Shown here: positions 41,367 through 51,676 of the stretch, piece after piece
Numbering within the stretch: the first letter of the stretch is position 1
How the letters are laid out: each line of letters starts with the position of its first letter
Assembly (NCBI GenBank): GCA_902493595.1
Contig: CABUPU010000001.1
Span: forward strand, 124,001 to 188,000
Source: an uncultured Mycoplasma sp.
Lineage (GTDB): Bacteria > Bacillota_I > Bacilli_A > RF39 > UBA660
Length of the DNA: 64,000 nt
Direction: 5' to 3'
Program-made: the position numbers and the translations under genes
The notes under the pieces: generated by a model
What the model saw: only the letters and a program-made list of their open reading frames with translations
The model's database searches: none
What the model was told of the DNA's origin: nothing

Positions 41367-42174
41367 AAGGTTTTATAAAAGATTTATTAAGGTCATAAGA
41401 AGAAGTGACATGAAATTGCTTCCAGGGCAACTAGCATTTTTTATGGTACTTGCTATCGTTCCAACTCTAACACTTCTTACTTATGGTGCTTCAATACTTA
41501 ACCTTTCAATGGATTTTATTTATAGTTTTCTAGAAAAGGCATTTTCTAATGAAGTCGCAAAATTACTATTAAGTACAAGTTCAGAAAGTACAGGTTTAAA
41601 GTTAACAATACTTTTGTTAACATGCTACTATTTATCAAGTAATGGTATGGACTCAGTAATTCTTTGTTCAAATACAATTTATAATATAGAAAATAAAGGT
41701 TGGTTTAAACGAAGATTTAAAGCTATTGTTTTATCAATTATTTTAATATTTCTATTAATATTCTTATTACTTGTTCCTGTATTTGGTGGAGTAGTGGTAA
41801 ATTTAATAACAAAAGTAAACTTAAATCCAGGCATTACTAACATAGTTATAAAAGTATTTGAATATTTACGAAGCCCAATTATGATAGTATTACTATTTTT
41901 CCTAATAAAAATAATTTATACACTAGCCCCGGATAAAAAAATTAAATCACATAATACAAATTATGGAGCACTTTTTACAACAATACTTTGGACAATTGTT
42001 ACAGAGATATATTCAGCTTATATTCAAAATTATGCATCTTATACATCATTTTATGGAGGACTTGCTAATATTTGTATATTAATGATTTGGTTTTATTTTC
42101 TTGCATATGTTTTTGCTATTGGAATGGCACTTAATTATCAAAGAGAAAATGATAATTACCAAAAACTACCATAA
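41350..42174 (+). CDS. YihY/BrkB-family membrane protein
   Basis: 274 residues with six hydrophobic segments. LLPGQLAFFMVLAIVPTLTLL near the N-terminus and the C-terminal YASYTSFYGGLANICILMIWFYF are family signatures. It overlaps the preceding sensor gene by 17 bp. The molecular function of the family is poorly defined. Confidence 0.9.
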   Translation: MKTRIKRFYKRFIKVIRRSDMKLLPGQLAFFMVLAIVPTLTLLTYGASILNLSMDFIYSFLEKAFSNEVAKLLLSTSSESTGLKLTILLLTCYYLSSNGMDSVILCSNTIYNIENKGWFKRRFKAIVLSIILIFLLIFLLLVPVFGGVVVNLITKVNLNPGITNIVIKVFEYLRSPIMIVLLFFLIKIIYTLAPDKKIKSHNTNYGALFTTILWTIVTEIYSAYIQNYASYTSFYGGLANICILMIWFYFLAYVFAIGMALNYQRENDNYQKLP

Positions 42175-42297
42175 TAAATTGGTAGTACTTGTATATAATA
42201 ATAATATGTACACAGGTATTACTTAGTACATTTTAAAAGTTTTAATATCAATATAGCAAATATAGCTAACGATATTGAAAAGTAATATTCTAAAAAA

Positions 42298-42325
42298 GAT
42301 GGACGATTAATTTTCCATCTTTTTT
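42298..42325. terminator. Terminator between convergent genes
   Basis: AGATGG (42298-42303) pairs with CCATCT (42315-42320), then five T. A run of A precedes it, so it can serve both strands. The 42175-42297 spacer also contains a CTACCA/TGGTAG hairpin just after the stop of the YihY gene. Confidence 0.7.
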
Positions 42326-43715
42326 ATATTGTACTTGTTCTTTTATTTTGATTTAATTTATTAAATAATTCGGTTTCTATCTCGGGAGCAATTTCCATAG
42401 AAAGCTCTATGTTTTTAGGAATATCTCTTTTTCCAATTGTTTTATAAGATTTTACATCATTATCACTTTTTTTATTAAACATACCAAGTATACAATAGAT
42501 ATTATCTTTAACTTGTTTGAATAATATTCTAGTTTGGTAACCTTTTATTTCAAATAAATCTTTTAAATTTTCATTATTTTTAAGCATTTTTATACTTCCA
42601 TTTGGAAGAGTACCATATTTAAAACCATTAATAAGGTTAATAATATTTTCATAATATTCTTCGGGAATATCCTTTAGATCAGAAATGATTTTTGCATTAA
42701 GAGGATTTACTTTAGACGTAGAGTATATAAGCAATTTTTCCTCTTTTAAGGGAAGAAGAGCATCTTCGATTATAATTTCTTTATTAAATGTTTTTTCATA
42801 ATAATCTCTAACATTTGTATAAATATTAAGTACTTTAAAGTAATCTTCGGTTAACATTTTTCTTTCATCATTTGAACGTGACATACTTGTATCTAAAATA
42901 AATGAATAATAAGTAAGTAGTTCCTCTTGAAGTATTTCCATTAGTTTTTGATATAAATAACTCTTTTCTTTTTCATCTTCGAAATCTTTACTATATTCTA
43001 TTATAAAAGAAATAATTTCTTCTTTATCTAGTCTATCTATCTGATCTTTTAAATAATCAGCACATGAATCTAAAATATTTTTTCTATTTGGATTTATATC
43101 TTCGAGGGTAATAACCTCAAAACCCATATTTACAATTGTAGGTATTTTTAAATATAATTCATTTATAAAATTAATTTGTTTTTCATCAAATGCTTTAATT
43201 TTTTGACTATAGAAATTAAGTTCATTAAAATATATTGCTAAATCTTTATCAGATATATGATATTCATTTTTTATAAGAATTAATATTTGCTTTATATCTT
43301 CGGTAACTTTTTTAGATACGGCAGTATTTCTTTTCAAAGATAGTAAAAATATTTTACAAGAATTATAAAATTTTGAATATATTGTTATATTTTCTTTTAA
43401 AATAGCACTTTTTTGTAAATCATTTTGCATTTGTTCATATAAAATATTTTTAAAATCATTTATTGATTTAATATCTTTACTATAAAGTCTATTTATAAAA
43501 ATATTTACATAACTATCATTTTGAAATATTTCTTGGAGTAATAATTCAATTTTAAGTCTATTTTCAAAAATTATATCATAATCTTCATTTAAATAACTTA
43601 ATACCTCTTTTAAAAGGGTAATATGTACATTTAAACTTTCATTTTCATTCATATCTTTTTTAGAGTTTTCAATATAAAGTTTAATATAATAATTAATTTT
43701 ATCTAACTGGTTCAT
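42324..43715 (-). CDS. Large hypothetical helical protein with a ParE/RelE-like C-terminal segment
   Basis: 463 residues. The first 350 are helical and charged with no recognised motif. Residues about 365-430 (LPNGSIKMLKN, KGYQTRILFKQVKDNIYCILGMFNKKSD) match the strand order of RelE/ParE/HigB-type toxins and phage Gp49-like proteins. No antitoxin gene lies beside it. Monocistronic and divergent from the Clp-like gene. Confidence 0.65.
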   Translation of the reverse strand: MNQLDKINYYIKLYIENSKKDMNENESLNVHITLLKEVLSYLNEDYDIIFENRLKIELLLQEIFQNDSYVNIFINRLYSKDIKSINDFKNILYEQMQNDLQKSAILKENITIYSKFYNSCKIFLLSLKRNTAVSKKVTEDIKQILILIKNEYHISDKDLAIYFNELNFYSQKIKAFDEKQINFINELYLKIPTIVNMGFEVITLEDINPNRKNILDSCADYLKDQIDRLDKEEIISFIIEYSKDFEDEKEKSYLYQKLMEILQEELLTYYSFILDTSMSRSNDERKMLTEDYFKVLNIYTNVRDYYEKTFNKEIIIEDALLPLKEEKLLIYSTSKVNPLNAKIISDLKDIPEEYYENIINLINGFKYGTLPNGSIKMLKNNENLKDLFEIKGYQTRILFKQVKDNIYCILGMFNKKSDNDVKSYKTIGKRDIPKNIELSMEIAPEIETELFNKLNQNKRTSTI

Positions 43716-43840
43716 AATAATTTTTAATCAATTTAATATATAATTGATTTCCTTTCTATCTATATTAATTATAAATTACTTTAATAAAACTTTCAATAAA
43801 TATGAATAAATTACATTTTCATTTAACATAATTATAATGT

Positions 43841-45628
43841 ATGAAAAATATTTATGATGAAAATATATGTAGATTATTTAGAAGTGCTGAAGAAGAAAGA
43901 CAAAGATTAGAGTCAGAATATGTAAGTACAGAACATTTACTTTTGGCAATTTTAAAATATGATAACAAAGTAAGTAAATATTTGAAAAGTTTAAATGTTA
44001 CTTATGATACTTTTTCAGATACTTTAAATAAATATATACCTTCAGAGAAAAATGAAAGTAATGTTAATATTTATACACCTCTTTTAAAAAAAATAATATC
44101 TCAAACTGAAAATTTAAGTGAAGAAAGTTTATTTTTTAATATTTTAAATGAAGGTGAAGGCGTAGCAATCAGAATACTTATGAATATGGATGTTGATGTT
44201 GATAATCTTTATAATTATTTTAAAAATGATACCGCCATTAGTAATTTAAAGTGTCTTAAATATGGTGAAATTTTAAATGAAACAGCTTTATTTAATGAAA
44301 AGGTTGTTGGTAGAGAAAAAGAAATTGATTTAATACTTGAAACTTTAATGCGAAAGAAAAAATGTAATCCACTTTTAATTGGAGATGCGGGAGTAGGCAA
44401 AAGTGCTATAGTCGAAGAAATTGCTCGAAGAATAAAACTTAATAAAGTTCCTTTTAAGTTTAAAGATTTTATAATTGTTTCACTTTCAATGTCATCACTT
44501 ATTGCAGGTACTAAATACCGTGGTGAGTTTGAAGAAAGACTTAATAATATTTTAGATCAAATAAAAGGTAATGATAACGTAATCTTATTTATTGATGAAA
44601 TGCATACAATGGTTAATGCTGGTGCTGCAGAAGGTGCTATAAGTGCAGGTGATATTTTAAAACCAACACTTGCCAGAGGAAATATTAAATGTATTGGTGC
44701 AACAACTAAAGAAGAATATGAAAAATATTTCATTAAAGATAAAGCTTTAGCCAGAAGATTTGAAACAATATTTATTAAAGAGCCTACTGAAAATGAAACA
44801 ATTGATATTTTAAAAAGTGTAAAAGAGGAATATACAACTTTTCATAAAGTAAATATTTCTAATGAAGATATTGAAGTGTTAGTTCATCTTGCTAATGTTT
44901 ATTTTCCAAATAAGAAAAATCCAGATAAAGCAATAGAACTTTTAGATAGCACTCTTTCATATGTAAAATATAACTATTCAAATGGTATTATTAAAGAAAA
45001 AGAACTTAAATTAAAGGGTTTACAAACTAAAAAAATATATAATATAGAACTTGGTAATTTTAAAGAGGCTCTTATTAAAAGTAAAGAAGAAAAAAATCTT
45101 TTAAAAGATTTAACTTTACTTAAAAGTGGTAAAAATGTAGTAGCCACTAAAGAAGATATATTAAATGTTTTAGAACTTAAAAATAATATTATAGATAACT
45201 CTAAAAAAGTTAAAAGAATAAAGAATTTAAAAAATGACTATCATAAAAATATAATTAATAAAATAATTAATAAACTTGAAAATAATAGGGTAAGTGTTTT
45301 AACTTTTGTAGGTGATTATAAAAATCTAATAAATGATTTAGCATCGTCAATTAATTATGATATTTTAAAAGTAAATAACAATATGGAAAAAATATTTGAT
45401 AAACTTAAATATAATCCAAGTACCATATTTGTAGTAAACAGTTTAGATAATTATAATTTTAATAATATTATTAAAAAAGCTAAAGAAAATAATTTAGTGG
45501 AATATAATAATGAATATGTTTCCTTTAACAGTGCAATTGTTATTTATACTTTAAAAGAAAATAATATTGGATTTATTAATAGTGCAAGTGATGATGTTAT
45601 TTATTTTGATACTGCTACTTTACAGTAA
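43841..45628 (+). CDS. ClpA/ClpC-like AAA+ protein with decayed second ATPase domain
   Basis: 595 residues (ClpC is about 810). N-terminal Clp repeat (RLFRSAEEERQRLES, YVSTEHLLLAIL), first AAA domain with Walker A GDAGVGKS (181-188), Walker B VILFIDEMHT and AGTKYRGEFEERL. The second AAA region (about 460-590) has no Walker A (FVGDYKNLIND) and stops early; the ClpP-contact loop is absent. It could act as a stand-alone unfoldase or regulator. The start ATG has no strong site. Confidence 0.85.
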   Translation: MKNIYDENICRLFRSAEEERQRLESEYVSTEHLLLAILKYDNKVSKYLKSLNVTYDTFSDTLNKYIPSEKNESNVNIYTPLLKKIISQTENLSEESLFFNILNEGEGVAIRILMNMDVDVDNLYNYFKNDTAISNLKCLKYGEILNETALFNEKVVGREKEIDLILETLMRKKKCNPLLIGDAGVGKSAIVEEIARRIKLNKVPFKFKDFIIVSLSMSSLIAGTKYRGEFEERLNNILDQIKGNDNVILFIDEMHTMVNAGAAEGAISAGDILKPTLARGNIKCIGATTKEEYEKYFIKDKALARRFETIFIKEPTENETIDILKSVKEEYTTFHKVNISNEDIEVLVHLANVYFPNKKNPDKAIELLDSTLSYVKYNYSNGIIKEKELKLKGLQTKKIYNIELGNFKEALIKSKEEKNLLKDLTLLKSGKNVVATKEDILNVLELKNNIIDNSKKVKRIKNLKNDYHKNIINKIINKLENNRVSVLTFVGDYKNLINDLASSINYDILKVNNNMEKIFDKLKYNPSTIFVVNSLDNYNFNNIIKKAKENNLVEYNNEYVSFNSAIVIYTLKENNIGFINSASDDVIYFDTATLQ

Positions 45629-45681
45629 TTTGACATAAAAATTAAAATATGTTATAATCACTGTAGTTGAGGGGGATTGTT

Positions 45682-45966
45682 ATGAATAATGAAAATTTAA
45701 GTGAAATAATCGAGTATTTAGAAAAAATGCATAAGTATGTATTAATAAGCCGTTTAGATATGAATACTTTTAAAGAATATGTTGATTCATTAGTGACTTT
45801 ATATGAAAAAAAGATTTTAAATGATTACGTTATACTAAAATATGCTAATATTCTTTCAAGCGCAGAGGTGCTTTTAGGTAGTGAAAAAATATTTGTTGAA
45901 AGTGCTGAAAGACTTGAAGAACTTATAAATCAAATTAAATACAAAAAAGAAAGCATTCATAGATAG
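45682..45966 (+). CDS. Small helical protein, first of a tandem paralogous pair
   Basis: 94 residues from ATG 45682 (GAGGGGGA upstream). Helical, without membrane segment. The pattern LEKMHKYVLISRLDMNTFKEYVDSLVTLYEKKILND...ILKYANILSSAEVLLG is matched by the next gene, so the two arose by duplication. Function unknown. Confidence 0.65.
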   Translation: MNNENLSEIIEYLEKMHKYVLISRLDMNTFKEYVDSLVTLYEKKILNDYVILKYANILSSAEVLLGSEKIFVESAERLEELINQIKYKKESIHR

Positions 45967-45975
45967 AGGCAAAAC

Positions 45976-46275
45976 ATGAATAATAAAGAATATCCATTAC
46001 ATATGGTAAAAATTGCAATTAAAGCTTGCAAGACACTTGAACATATGCAAAGTTATGTACTTGAATATAGAATAAGCCAAACAAGTTTTATAGAATATTC
46101 AAGTTTATTAAAGATTCTTTATAATGAACATTTTATTGACAATGAAGATATTTTATCTTATGCAAATAGTTTATTAAATGCAAGAGTAATTATTAAACAA
46201 GAGGATATATATAATCAAACTATGGAGGAACTTAGTGAACTTGTTTTAAGTATAAAAGGTAACTTAGAAAGATAA
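45976..46275 (+). CDS. Small helical protein, second of the tandem pair
   Basis: 99 residues. LEHMQSYVLEYRISQTSFIEYSSLLKILYNEHFIDN...ILSYANSLLNARVIIK parallels the preceding protein with low identity, suggesting an old duplication. AGAGGCAA precedes the ATG, 10 bp after the previous stop. Followed by a strong terminator. Confidence 0.65.
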   Translation: MNNKEYPLHMVKIAIKACKTLEHMQSYVLEYRISQTSFIEYSSLLKILYNEHFIDNEDILSYANSLLNARVIIKQEDIYNQTMEELSELVLSIKGNLER

Positions 46276-46293
46276 AATTTCTAAGTTTTTTTA
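46261..46293 (+). terminator. Terminator of the paralogous pair
   Basis: AACTTAGAAA (46261-46270) pairs perfectly with TTTCTAAGTT (46278-46287), then a T run. The stop codon is in the loop. Confidence 0.85.
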
Positions 46294-46385
46294 TGAAATG
46301 GTAAAAGATAAATATATTAATTTATTGATAAAATTTTATTGGAGTTTATATTTTTAATTAATTAGAAGTGTGGTATACTAATTAT

Positions 46386-47381
46386 ATGGATAGTATAAAA
46401 AGTTTATGTTCACAAATTAGTAAAGAAAGTAAATGTCCTTTATGTAAAGGGAGTTTTCATATGGATGAATGTCAAAAATGTGGATATAAATCTGTTTTGA
46501 TAAAAGAATGTATAGATAAACTTTTACCAATGTTAGATCAAAATGTAAGTAGTGAGGAACTTCTTAGTTTATATACTATTAAATCACTTGGTTATGATAA
46601 AATTAATATGTTATTATCCTTAAGTGGAGTGGAGGAATATCTAAAAAGTAAAGAAGAAAAAATTCTAAATCAATCAAGATATGAATTATCTGATGAAAGA
46701 GTAATGTTATATTTTATTGAAAATAATTTTCCTAATAAAAATGAAATGATAAATAGACTCATAAAAGAGATGCTTTCTGATAATTTAGATATAACTGATG
46801 ATGAAAAACTATCTTTATTTAAATATTTTGTAGAATATGTTACTTCTAATAAATTTGAATGTGTATTTACAAGTCCTAGTGGTAGTAAAGAAATTACATT
46901 TAATGAAAATGATATTAAAGAATTATTTTATCAAAGAAAATATTTAGAATTACTTGAAACTGCATTTTATAAATGCAATTATGCATATCAAAGTTTTATG
47001 CTTGAAAATGGTAATGGTACACTTAAAGAATTTAAAGATCAAGTATTATCTGAAAATTTACCTGGTTATGCTGAAGAAAATCATAATACTTTAATAGTAG
47101 TGGTTAACTCTAGATATAATGCAAATATTTTGCTTAGAGAGTATATATCATCTTTAGGTTTTAAAATGAGTGATATACTTTTAAGAACTTATGAAGAAAG
47201 AGCTAAAAATGATCTTGCTTTATTAAATAGTGATTATAGAGTATACCAAGGAAAAAGTTCAAATATTGATACCTTATTTTACTGGGTAGTTTCTAGAATA
47301 CATAATAAAGAGGAGATATTAGCAAAGTATCCAATATTAAATACTGAATATTCATTTCAAAATGGTGGTATTATTAAATAA
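46386..47381 (+). CDS. Hypothetical protein with N-terminal zinc ribbon
   Basis: About 331 residues from ATG 46386. CPLCKGSF and CQKCGYK (residues about 15-36) form a four-Cys zinc ribbon. The remaining 290 residues are helical with no motif I recognise. An RNA- or DNA-related role is possible from the ribbon but not shown. A bidirectional terminator follows. Confidence 0.65.
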   Translation: MDSIKSLCSQISKESKCPLCKGSFHMDECQKCGYKSVLIKECIDKLLPMLDQNVSSEELLSLYTIKSLGYDKINMLLSLSGVEEYLKSKEEKILNQSRYELSDERVMLYFIENNFPNKNEMINRLIKEMLSDNLDITDDEKLSLFKYFVEYVTSNKFECVFTSPSGSKEITFNENDIKELFYQRKYLELLETAFYKCNYAYQSFMLENGNGTLKEFKDQVLSENLPGYAEENHNTLIVVVNSRYNANILLREYISSLGFKMSDILLRTYEERAKNDLALLNSDYRVYQGKSSNIDTLFYWVVSRIHNKEEILAKYPILNTEYSFQNGGIIK

Positions 47382-47386
47382 TATTC

Positions 47387-47420
47387 AAAAAAAAATTACT
47401 AACTATTTAGTAACTTTTTT
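47387..47420. terminator. Bidirectional terminator
   Basis: TTACTAA (47396-47402) and TTAGTAA (47407-47413) pair, with nine A before and six T after. Confidence 0.75.
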
Positions 47421-47594
47421 ATTTTGTGCAAATTCTTTGTTCATATTATAAACAATAATTTCATTTGAATTAATTTTGTTTAAGTAATAATTATTTGTGC
47501 TAATATCTTTACCATACACATAAAGTGCTCCTGAAATTAAACAAATTAGAATGCTCATAATAGTAACTGTAATAAAATATGTACTTTTTTTCAT
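47403..47594 (-). CDS. Small membrane protein
   Basis: 63 residues. A helix at about 6-27 and a short external tail. AAGGGGGAA lies seven bases before the ATG, a stronger start signal than most genes here have. Not recognised. Confidence 0.6.
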   Translation of the reverse strand: MKKSTYFITVTIMSILICLISGALYVYGKDISTNNYYLNKINSNEIIVYNMNKEFAQNKKVTK

Positions 47595-47710
47595 TATTTT
47601 TCCCCCTTAAGTAATTTAATTATAGCATACTTTTTTTAAAATGTAAAGTCTGTGTCAAATAGTCATTATATTTTACTTTCTTTAATATACTTAAATGGAG
47701 GTATTTTACT

Positions 47711-50263
47711 TTGGGACTAAATGATAAAGAGGTTTTGGAGTTAAGAAAAAAATATGGTAGTAATGAAATAACGAGAAAGAAAAGTAGTACATTTTTTAAG
47801 ATATTATTGGAGGCATTATCTGATCCGATAATAAAAATACTTTTAATAGCGCTTTCAATTAAAATAGTTTTTTTATTTAAAAATTTTGATTGGTATGAAA
47901 CATTAGGGATTGTTATTGCAATTTTTTTAGCTTCATTTATTTCATCAATAAGTGAATATGGCTCTAATAAAGCATTTGAAAGATTATTCGAAGAAAGTAG
48001 TAAAACATCCGCTAAAGTATACCGAAATGGAAAACTTACTATTGTTCCATCAAAAGAAATAGTTATAAATGATTTACTCGAAGGAGCATCTGGAGATAAA
48101 ATATGTGCCGATGGTATTATTAAAGAGGGAAGCCTTCAGGTGGATGAATCTTTTATTACAGGAGAAAGTAAAGAAGTTCATAAAAAAATAGGCGATAAAG
48201 TTTACAGTGGAAGTACAATATACAAAGGTAATGCTAAGATTAAAGTAACTGAAATTGGTGATAAAACATTTATGGGAAGTATTTCCTCCGGTGTTCAAGA
48301 GGAAAAGGGTGAAAGTCCTCTTAAAACAAGACTTAGAGTGCTTGCAAAAAGTATCAGTAAACTTGGTTATGTTGGTGCATTTTTAGCAAGTTTTGCCTAT
48401 CTTTTTATGCAAATTGTTGTAAAAAATAATTTTAATTTAGAACTTATCATTGAAACAGTTAAAAATATACCACTTATGCTTAACTATTTATTTTATGTTC
48501 TTACTTTAACTGTAACTATCATTATTGTGGCAGTCCCTGAGGGACTTCCTATGATGATTACTTTAGTTCTTTCTTCGAATATGAAAAAAATGTTAAAAGA
48601 TAATGTTTTAGTTCGTAAACTTGTAGGTATTGAAACAAGCGGAAGTCTAAATGTACTTCTTTGTGATAAAACTGGAACTCTTACAATGGGAAAATTAAAT
48701 GTAAAATATATTATGACTAAAGAGGGTAAGTGTTTTCAAAATAAAAATGAATTAAAGTGTTATGGAAAGTATTATGATATTTTAACAAAGTCATTATATT
48801 TAAATAGTGAAAGTGTTTTTGATAATGATAAAATTATTGGTGGAAATACGACTGATAGGGCAATTAAAAATTTTACTGGTAACATGAAAATAACTGATGA
48901 AATAATAAATAAGAAGTTATTTTCTTCGGAAGATAAATATAGTATGGTTCAAACTAAAGATTATTATTTTTATAAAGGTGCTAGTGAAGTTTTACTTGAT
49001 AAATGCCAAAAATATTTGAGTTTATCTGGAAGTGAAGAAAAATTTATTTCAAAAAGTTTTATTCAAAGTATGATTAAAAATTATACTTCCAAAGGATATC
49101 GTGTTTTGGTTAATGCATATGGCAACAATAAGGATGACTTAGTTTTTATTAACCTTATTGTTATCTCGGATACTTTAAGACCTGAGGCAAAACCAAGTTT
49201 AGATTTAATAAAAAATGCTGGAATAAAGGTTATTATGATAACTGGAGATGCTAAAGAAACAGCCGTAAGTATTGGTAAAGAATTAGGACTTTATAATGAA
49301 AAATCAGTTGCTTTAACCCATAATGAACTTTCAGTACTTACTGATGAACAAATAATTAATTTATATCCTAATTTATGTATTATTGCTAGGGCTTTACCAC
49401 AAGATAAAAGTAGACTTGTAAGTGTACTTCAGTCTTATAAGCAAGTTGTTGGTATGACTGGTGATGGAGTAAATGATGCACTTGCTCTTAAAAAAAGTGA
49501 TGTTGGTTTTGCTTTAGGTAGTGGTTCTGAAGTTGCTAAAGATGCTAGCGATATAGTAATTTTAGATGACAACATTTCTTCGATTTGTAAGGCTATTTTG
49601 TACGGAAGAACGATATTTAAAAGTATAAGAAAGTTTATTATTTATCAGCTTACGGTTAATATTTGCGCTTTAATACTTTCAATAGTTGGTGTCCTTGTGG
49701 GAATATCAACACCAATTACTATAATTCAAATGTTATGGCTTAATATGATTATGGATACTTTTGCAGGACTTGCTTTTTCTTATGAACCACCGCTTAAGGA
49801 ATATTTGAGTGAAAAACCTAAAAATAAGGATGAAGTTATTTTAAATAAATATATGTTAAATCAAATTGTCGTTAATGGTGCATATTGTGCAGTAGTTTGT
49901 TTACTATTTTTAAAACTACCAATTATTAGACATTTTATCAGATTTTCCGAGGGAGATAAATTTTTATATACGGCTTATTTCGCACTTTTCATTTTTATGG
50001 GTATTTGTAATTCATTTGCCTCCCGTACTCACAGATTAAATATTTTTGCTCATATACTTCAAAATAAAGTGTTCTTAATTATCAATGCATTTATCTTCTT
50101 TGCTCAAATTTATATTATCTATTATGGAGGTAATTTATTTAGAACTTATGGATTAACTTTTAAAGAATTATTATTCTGCCTTATTTTATCTTTAACAGTT
50201 TTCCCAGTAGATTATCTTCGTAAATGTATTCTAAAAAAAAGAAATATTAAAATTGGTGTATAA
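47711..50263 (+). CDS. P-type Ca2+-transporting ATPase
   Basis: 850 residues. Phosphorylation site CDKTGTLTMG with Asp319. Actuator TGES (about 150-153), transmembrane VAVPEGLPMM (273-282), hinge MTGDGVNDALALKKSDVGFALGSG. Ten membrane helices. The VAVPEGLP motif is that of P2-type calcium pumps (SERCA/PMCA-like). It starts with TTG at 47711, nine bases after TGGAGG. Confidence 0.95.
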   Translation: MGLNDKEVLELRKKYGSNEITRKKSSTFFKILLEALSDPIIKILLIALSIKIVFLFKNFDWYETLGIVIAIFLASFISSISEYGSNKAFERLFEESSKTSAKVYRNGKLTIVPSKEIVINDLLEGASGDKICADGIIKEGSLQVDESFITGESKEVHKKIGDKVYSGSTIYKGNAKIKVTEIGDKTFMGSISSGVQEEKGESPLKTRLRVLAKSISKLGYVGAFLASFAYLFMQIVVKNNFNLELIIETVKNIPLMLNYLFYVLTLTVTIIIVAVPEGLPMMITLVLSSNMKKMLKDNVLVRKLVGIETSGSLNVLLCDKTGTLTMGKLNVKYIMTKEGKCFQNKNELKCYGKYYDILTKSLYLNSESVFDNDKIIGGNTTDRAIKNFTGNMKITDEIINKKLFSSEDKYSMVQTKDYYFYKGASEVLLDKCQKYLSLSGSEEKFISKSFIQSMIKNYTSKGYRVLVNAYGNNKDDLVFINLIVISDTLRPEAKPSLDLIKNAGIKVIMITGDAKETAVSIGKELGLYNEKSVALTHNELSVLTDEQIINLYPNLCIIARALPQDKSRLVSVLQSYKQVVGMTGDGVNDALALKKSDVGFALGSGSEVAKDASDIVILDDNISSICKAILYGRTIFKSIRKFIIYQLTVNICALILSIVGVLVGISTPITIIQMLWLNMIMDTFAGLAFSYEPPLKEYLSEKPKNKDEVILNKYMLNQIVVNGAYCAVVCLLFLKLPIIRHFIRFSEGDKFLYTAYFALFIFMGICNSFASRTHRLNIFAHILQNKVFLIINAFIFFAQIYIIYYGGNLFRTYGLTFKELLFCLILSLTVFPVDYLRKCILKKRNIKIGV

Positions 50264-50264
50264 A

Positions 50265-50287
50265 GGTACTTTTTAGTATCTTTTTTT
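50265..50287 (+). terminator. Terminator of the Ca2+-ATPase gene
   Basis: GGTACT (50265-50270) and AGTATC (50275-50280), loop TTTT, seven T. Confidence 0.8.
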
Positions 50288-50357
50288 GATTTGCAAATAG
50301 GGATTTTGGATGATATAATTATTTATGAAATAAACTTTTTATTAAGGAGGAGTTTTT

Positions 50358-51557
50358 ATGAAATGTATATTGATGAATAAAAATCAAAAAATATTGTTAA
50401 TTGAATACAATTCATATAATGTAATAAGTCAAATATATGAAATATATAATATTGAATATGCTCCATTAGCAGTTTTTAATGCCTCAAAAAATAAGAGTTT
50501 TAGTTTAACTAAAGCTGTAAATGATTGGTTTAGAGGTAGAGGTATTCCTTCTTGGAGAAAAGATTTAGAAAAGTTACTAGATAAGTTAGGAGTTTCCTCA
50601 AGTGATGAACTTCTTAATAAATCTTATGGTTTATCTTTGTCAGATCAATATTGGTTAAAAGAAATAAATAGTGATGTAAAATGGGAAGATATTAATTTCT
50701 TTACCAATGACTTTGAATATGAAGCATATCTTGATGCCAGTCTTGATAGTAGTTCAAAAAGCAAAATTAGTTTAGATAAAAATATTTTTAGATCTCCAAA
50801 TAATACGACGGATGGAATGCTTCAAAAGGGATGGATTATTGAAAATGGTAAAAGGGTTTTAGTAAAAGGAACTTATACCTCTAATAAAGAGGAACCAATT
50901 AATGAATATCTTGCTTCACAAATATGTAAAAGATTAGATTTTGATTATTGCAATTATGAGGTAGAGTGGTCTGATAAAACAAAATTAATCTCTAAATGTA
51001 ATGATTTTATAAATGAGAATGAGGAGCTAATATCAGCATATGATATATATAATTCTGAAAAAAAGCCAAATAATATAAATGATTATGAATTTTACATACA
51101 AATATTAGAAAAACATAATGTTCCTAATGCAAGAGAAAATATGGAAAATTTATTTGTTCTTGATTATTTAATGCTTAATAATGATAGACATCTTAAAAAT
51201 TTTGGCGTCATTCGTAATGTAAATACTTTAAAATGGGAAAGGGTAGCACCGATATTTGATACTGGAGAAAGTATGCAATGTGATAAATATACAGATGAAA
51301 TATATTTTTCCTCAGGCAAAGGAAAATTCTTTAGTAATACCGATAAAGATTATGAAGATATACTAAAAACCATAGGTAAAGACATTTTAAGAATCGATTT
51401 ATCTAAATTAAAGGGAATTTGTGATGACTATAGATTGATACTTGAAAAATATCAAGATAAATTAGACATGTCTGACAAAAGAAAAGAAAAACTTGTCAGT
51501 GGTCTTGATAAAAGAATTACTAAATTATCAGAATTTATGAATAGTATTAATAAATAA
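50358..51557 (+). CDS. HipA-like kinase-fold protein
   Basis: 399 residues. The C-terminal half carries HipA/CtkA family motifs: VLDYLMLNNDRHLKNFGVIRN (catalytic D-x-x-x-x-N) and APIFDTGESM (metal-binding DTGES) near 265-310. KGWIIENGKRVLVKGTYTS upstream provides the ATP-loop and Lys. Many such proteins are serine kinases, some of them toxins. No HipB-like partner lies next to it. A strong AAGGAGGAG precedes the ATG. Confidence 0.85.
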   Translation: MKCILMNKNQKILLIEYNSYNVISQIYEIYNIEYAPLAVFNASKNKSFSLTKAVNDWFRGRGIPSWRKDLEKLLDKLGVSSSDELLNKSYGLSLSDQYWLKEINSDVKWEDINFFTNDFEYEAYLDASLDSSSKSKISLDKNIFRSPNNTTDGMLQKGWIIENGKRVLVKGTYTSNKEEPINEYLASQICKRLDFDYCNYEVEWSDKTKLISKCNDFINENEELISAYDIYNSEKKPNNINDYEFYIQILEKHNVPNARENMENLFVLDYLMLNNDRHLKNFGVIRNVNTLKWERVAPIFDTGESMQCDKYTDEIYFSSGKGKFFSNTDKDYEDILKTIGKDILRIDLSKLKGICDDYRLILEKYQDKLDMSDKRKEKLVSGLDKRITKLSEFMNSINK

Positions 51558-51576
51558 GGAGTTTAATTCCTTTTTT
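51556..51576 (+). terminator. Terminator of the HipA-like gene
   Basis: AAGGA (51556-51560) and TCCTT (51568-51572), then T run. Confidence 0.65.
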
Positions 51577-51676
51577 ATTTTTGTAGAATTATATAATTAG
51601 TGTATTTTTTTGATCTTAAATAATGTAAATTATTCTACGCAGAAAATATATAAATATAATGTAAAATCCATTTTTA

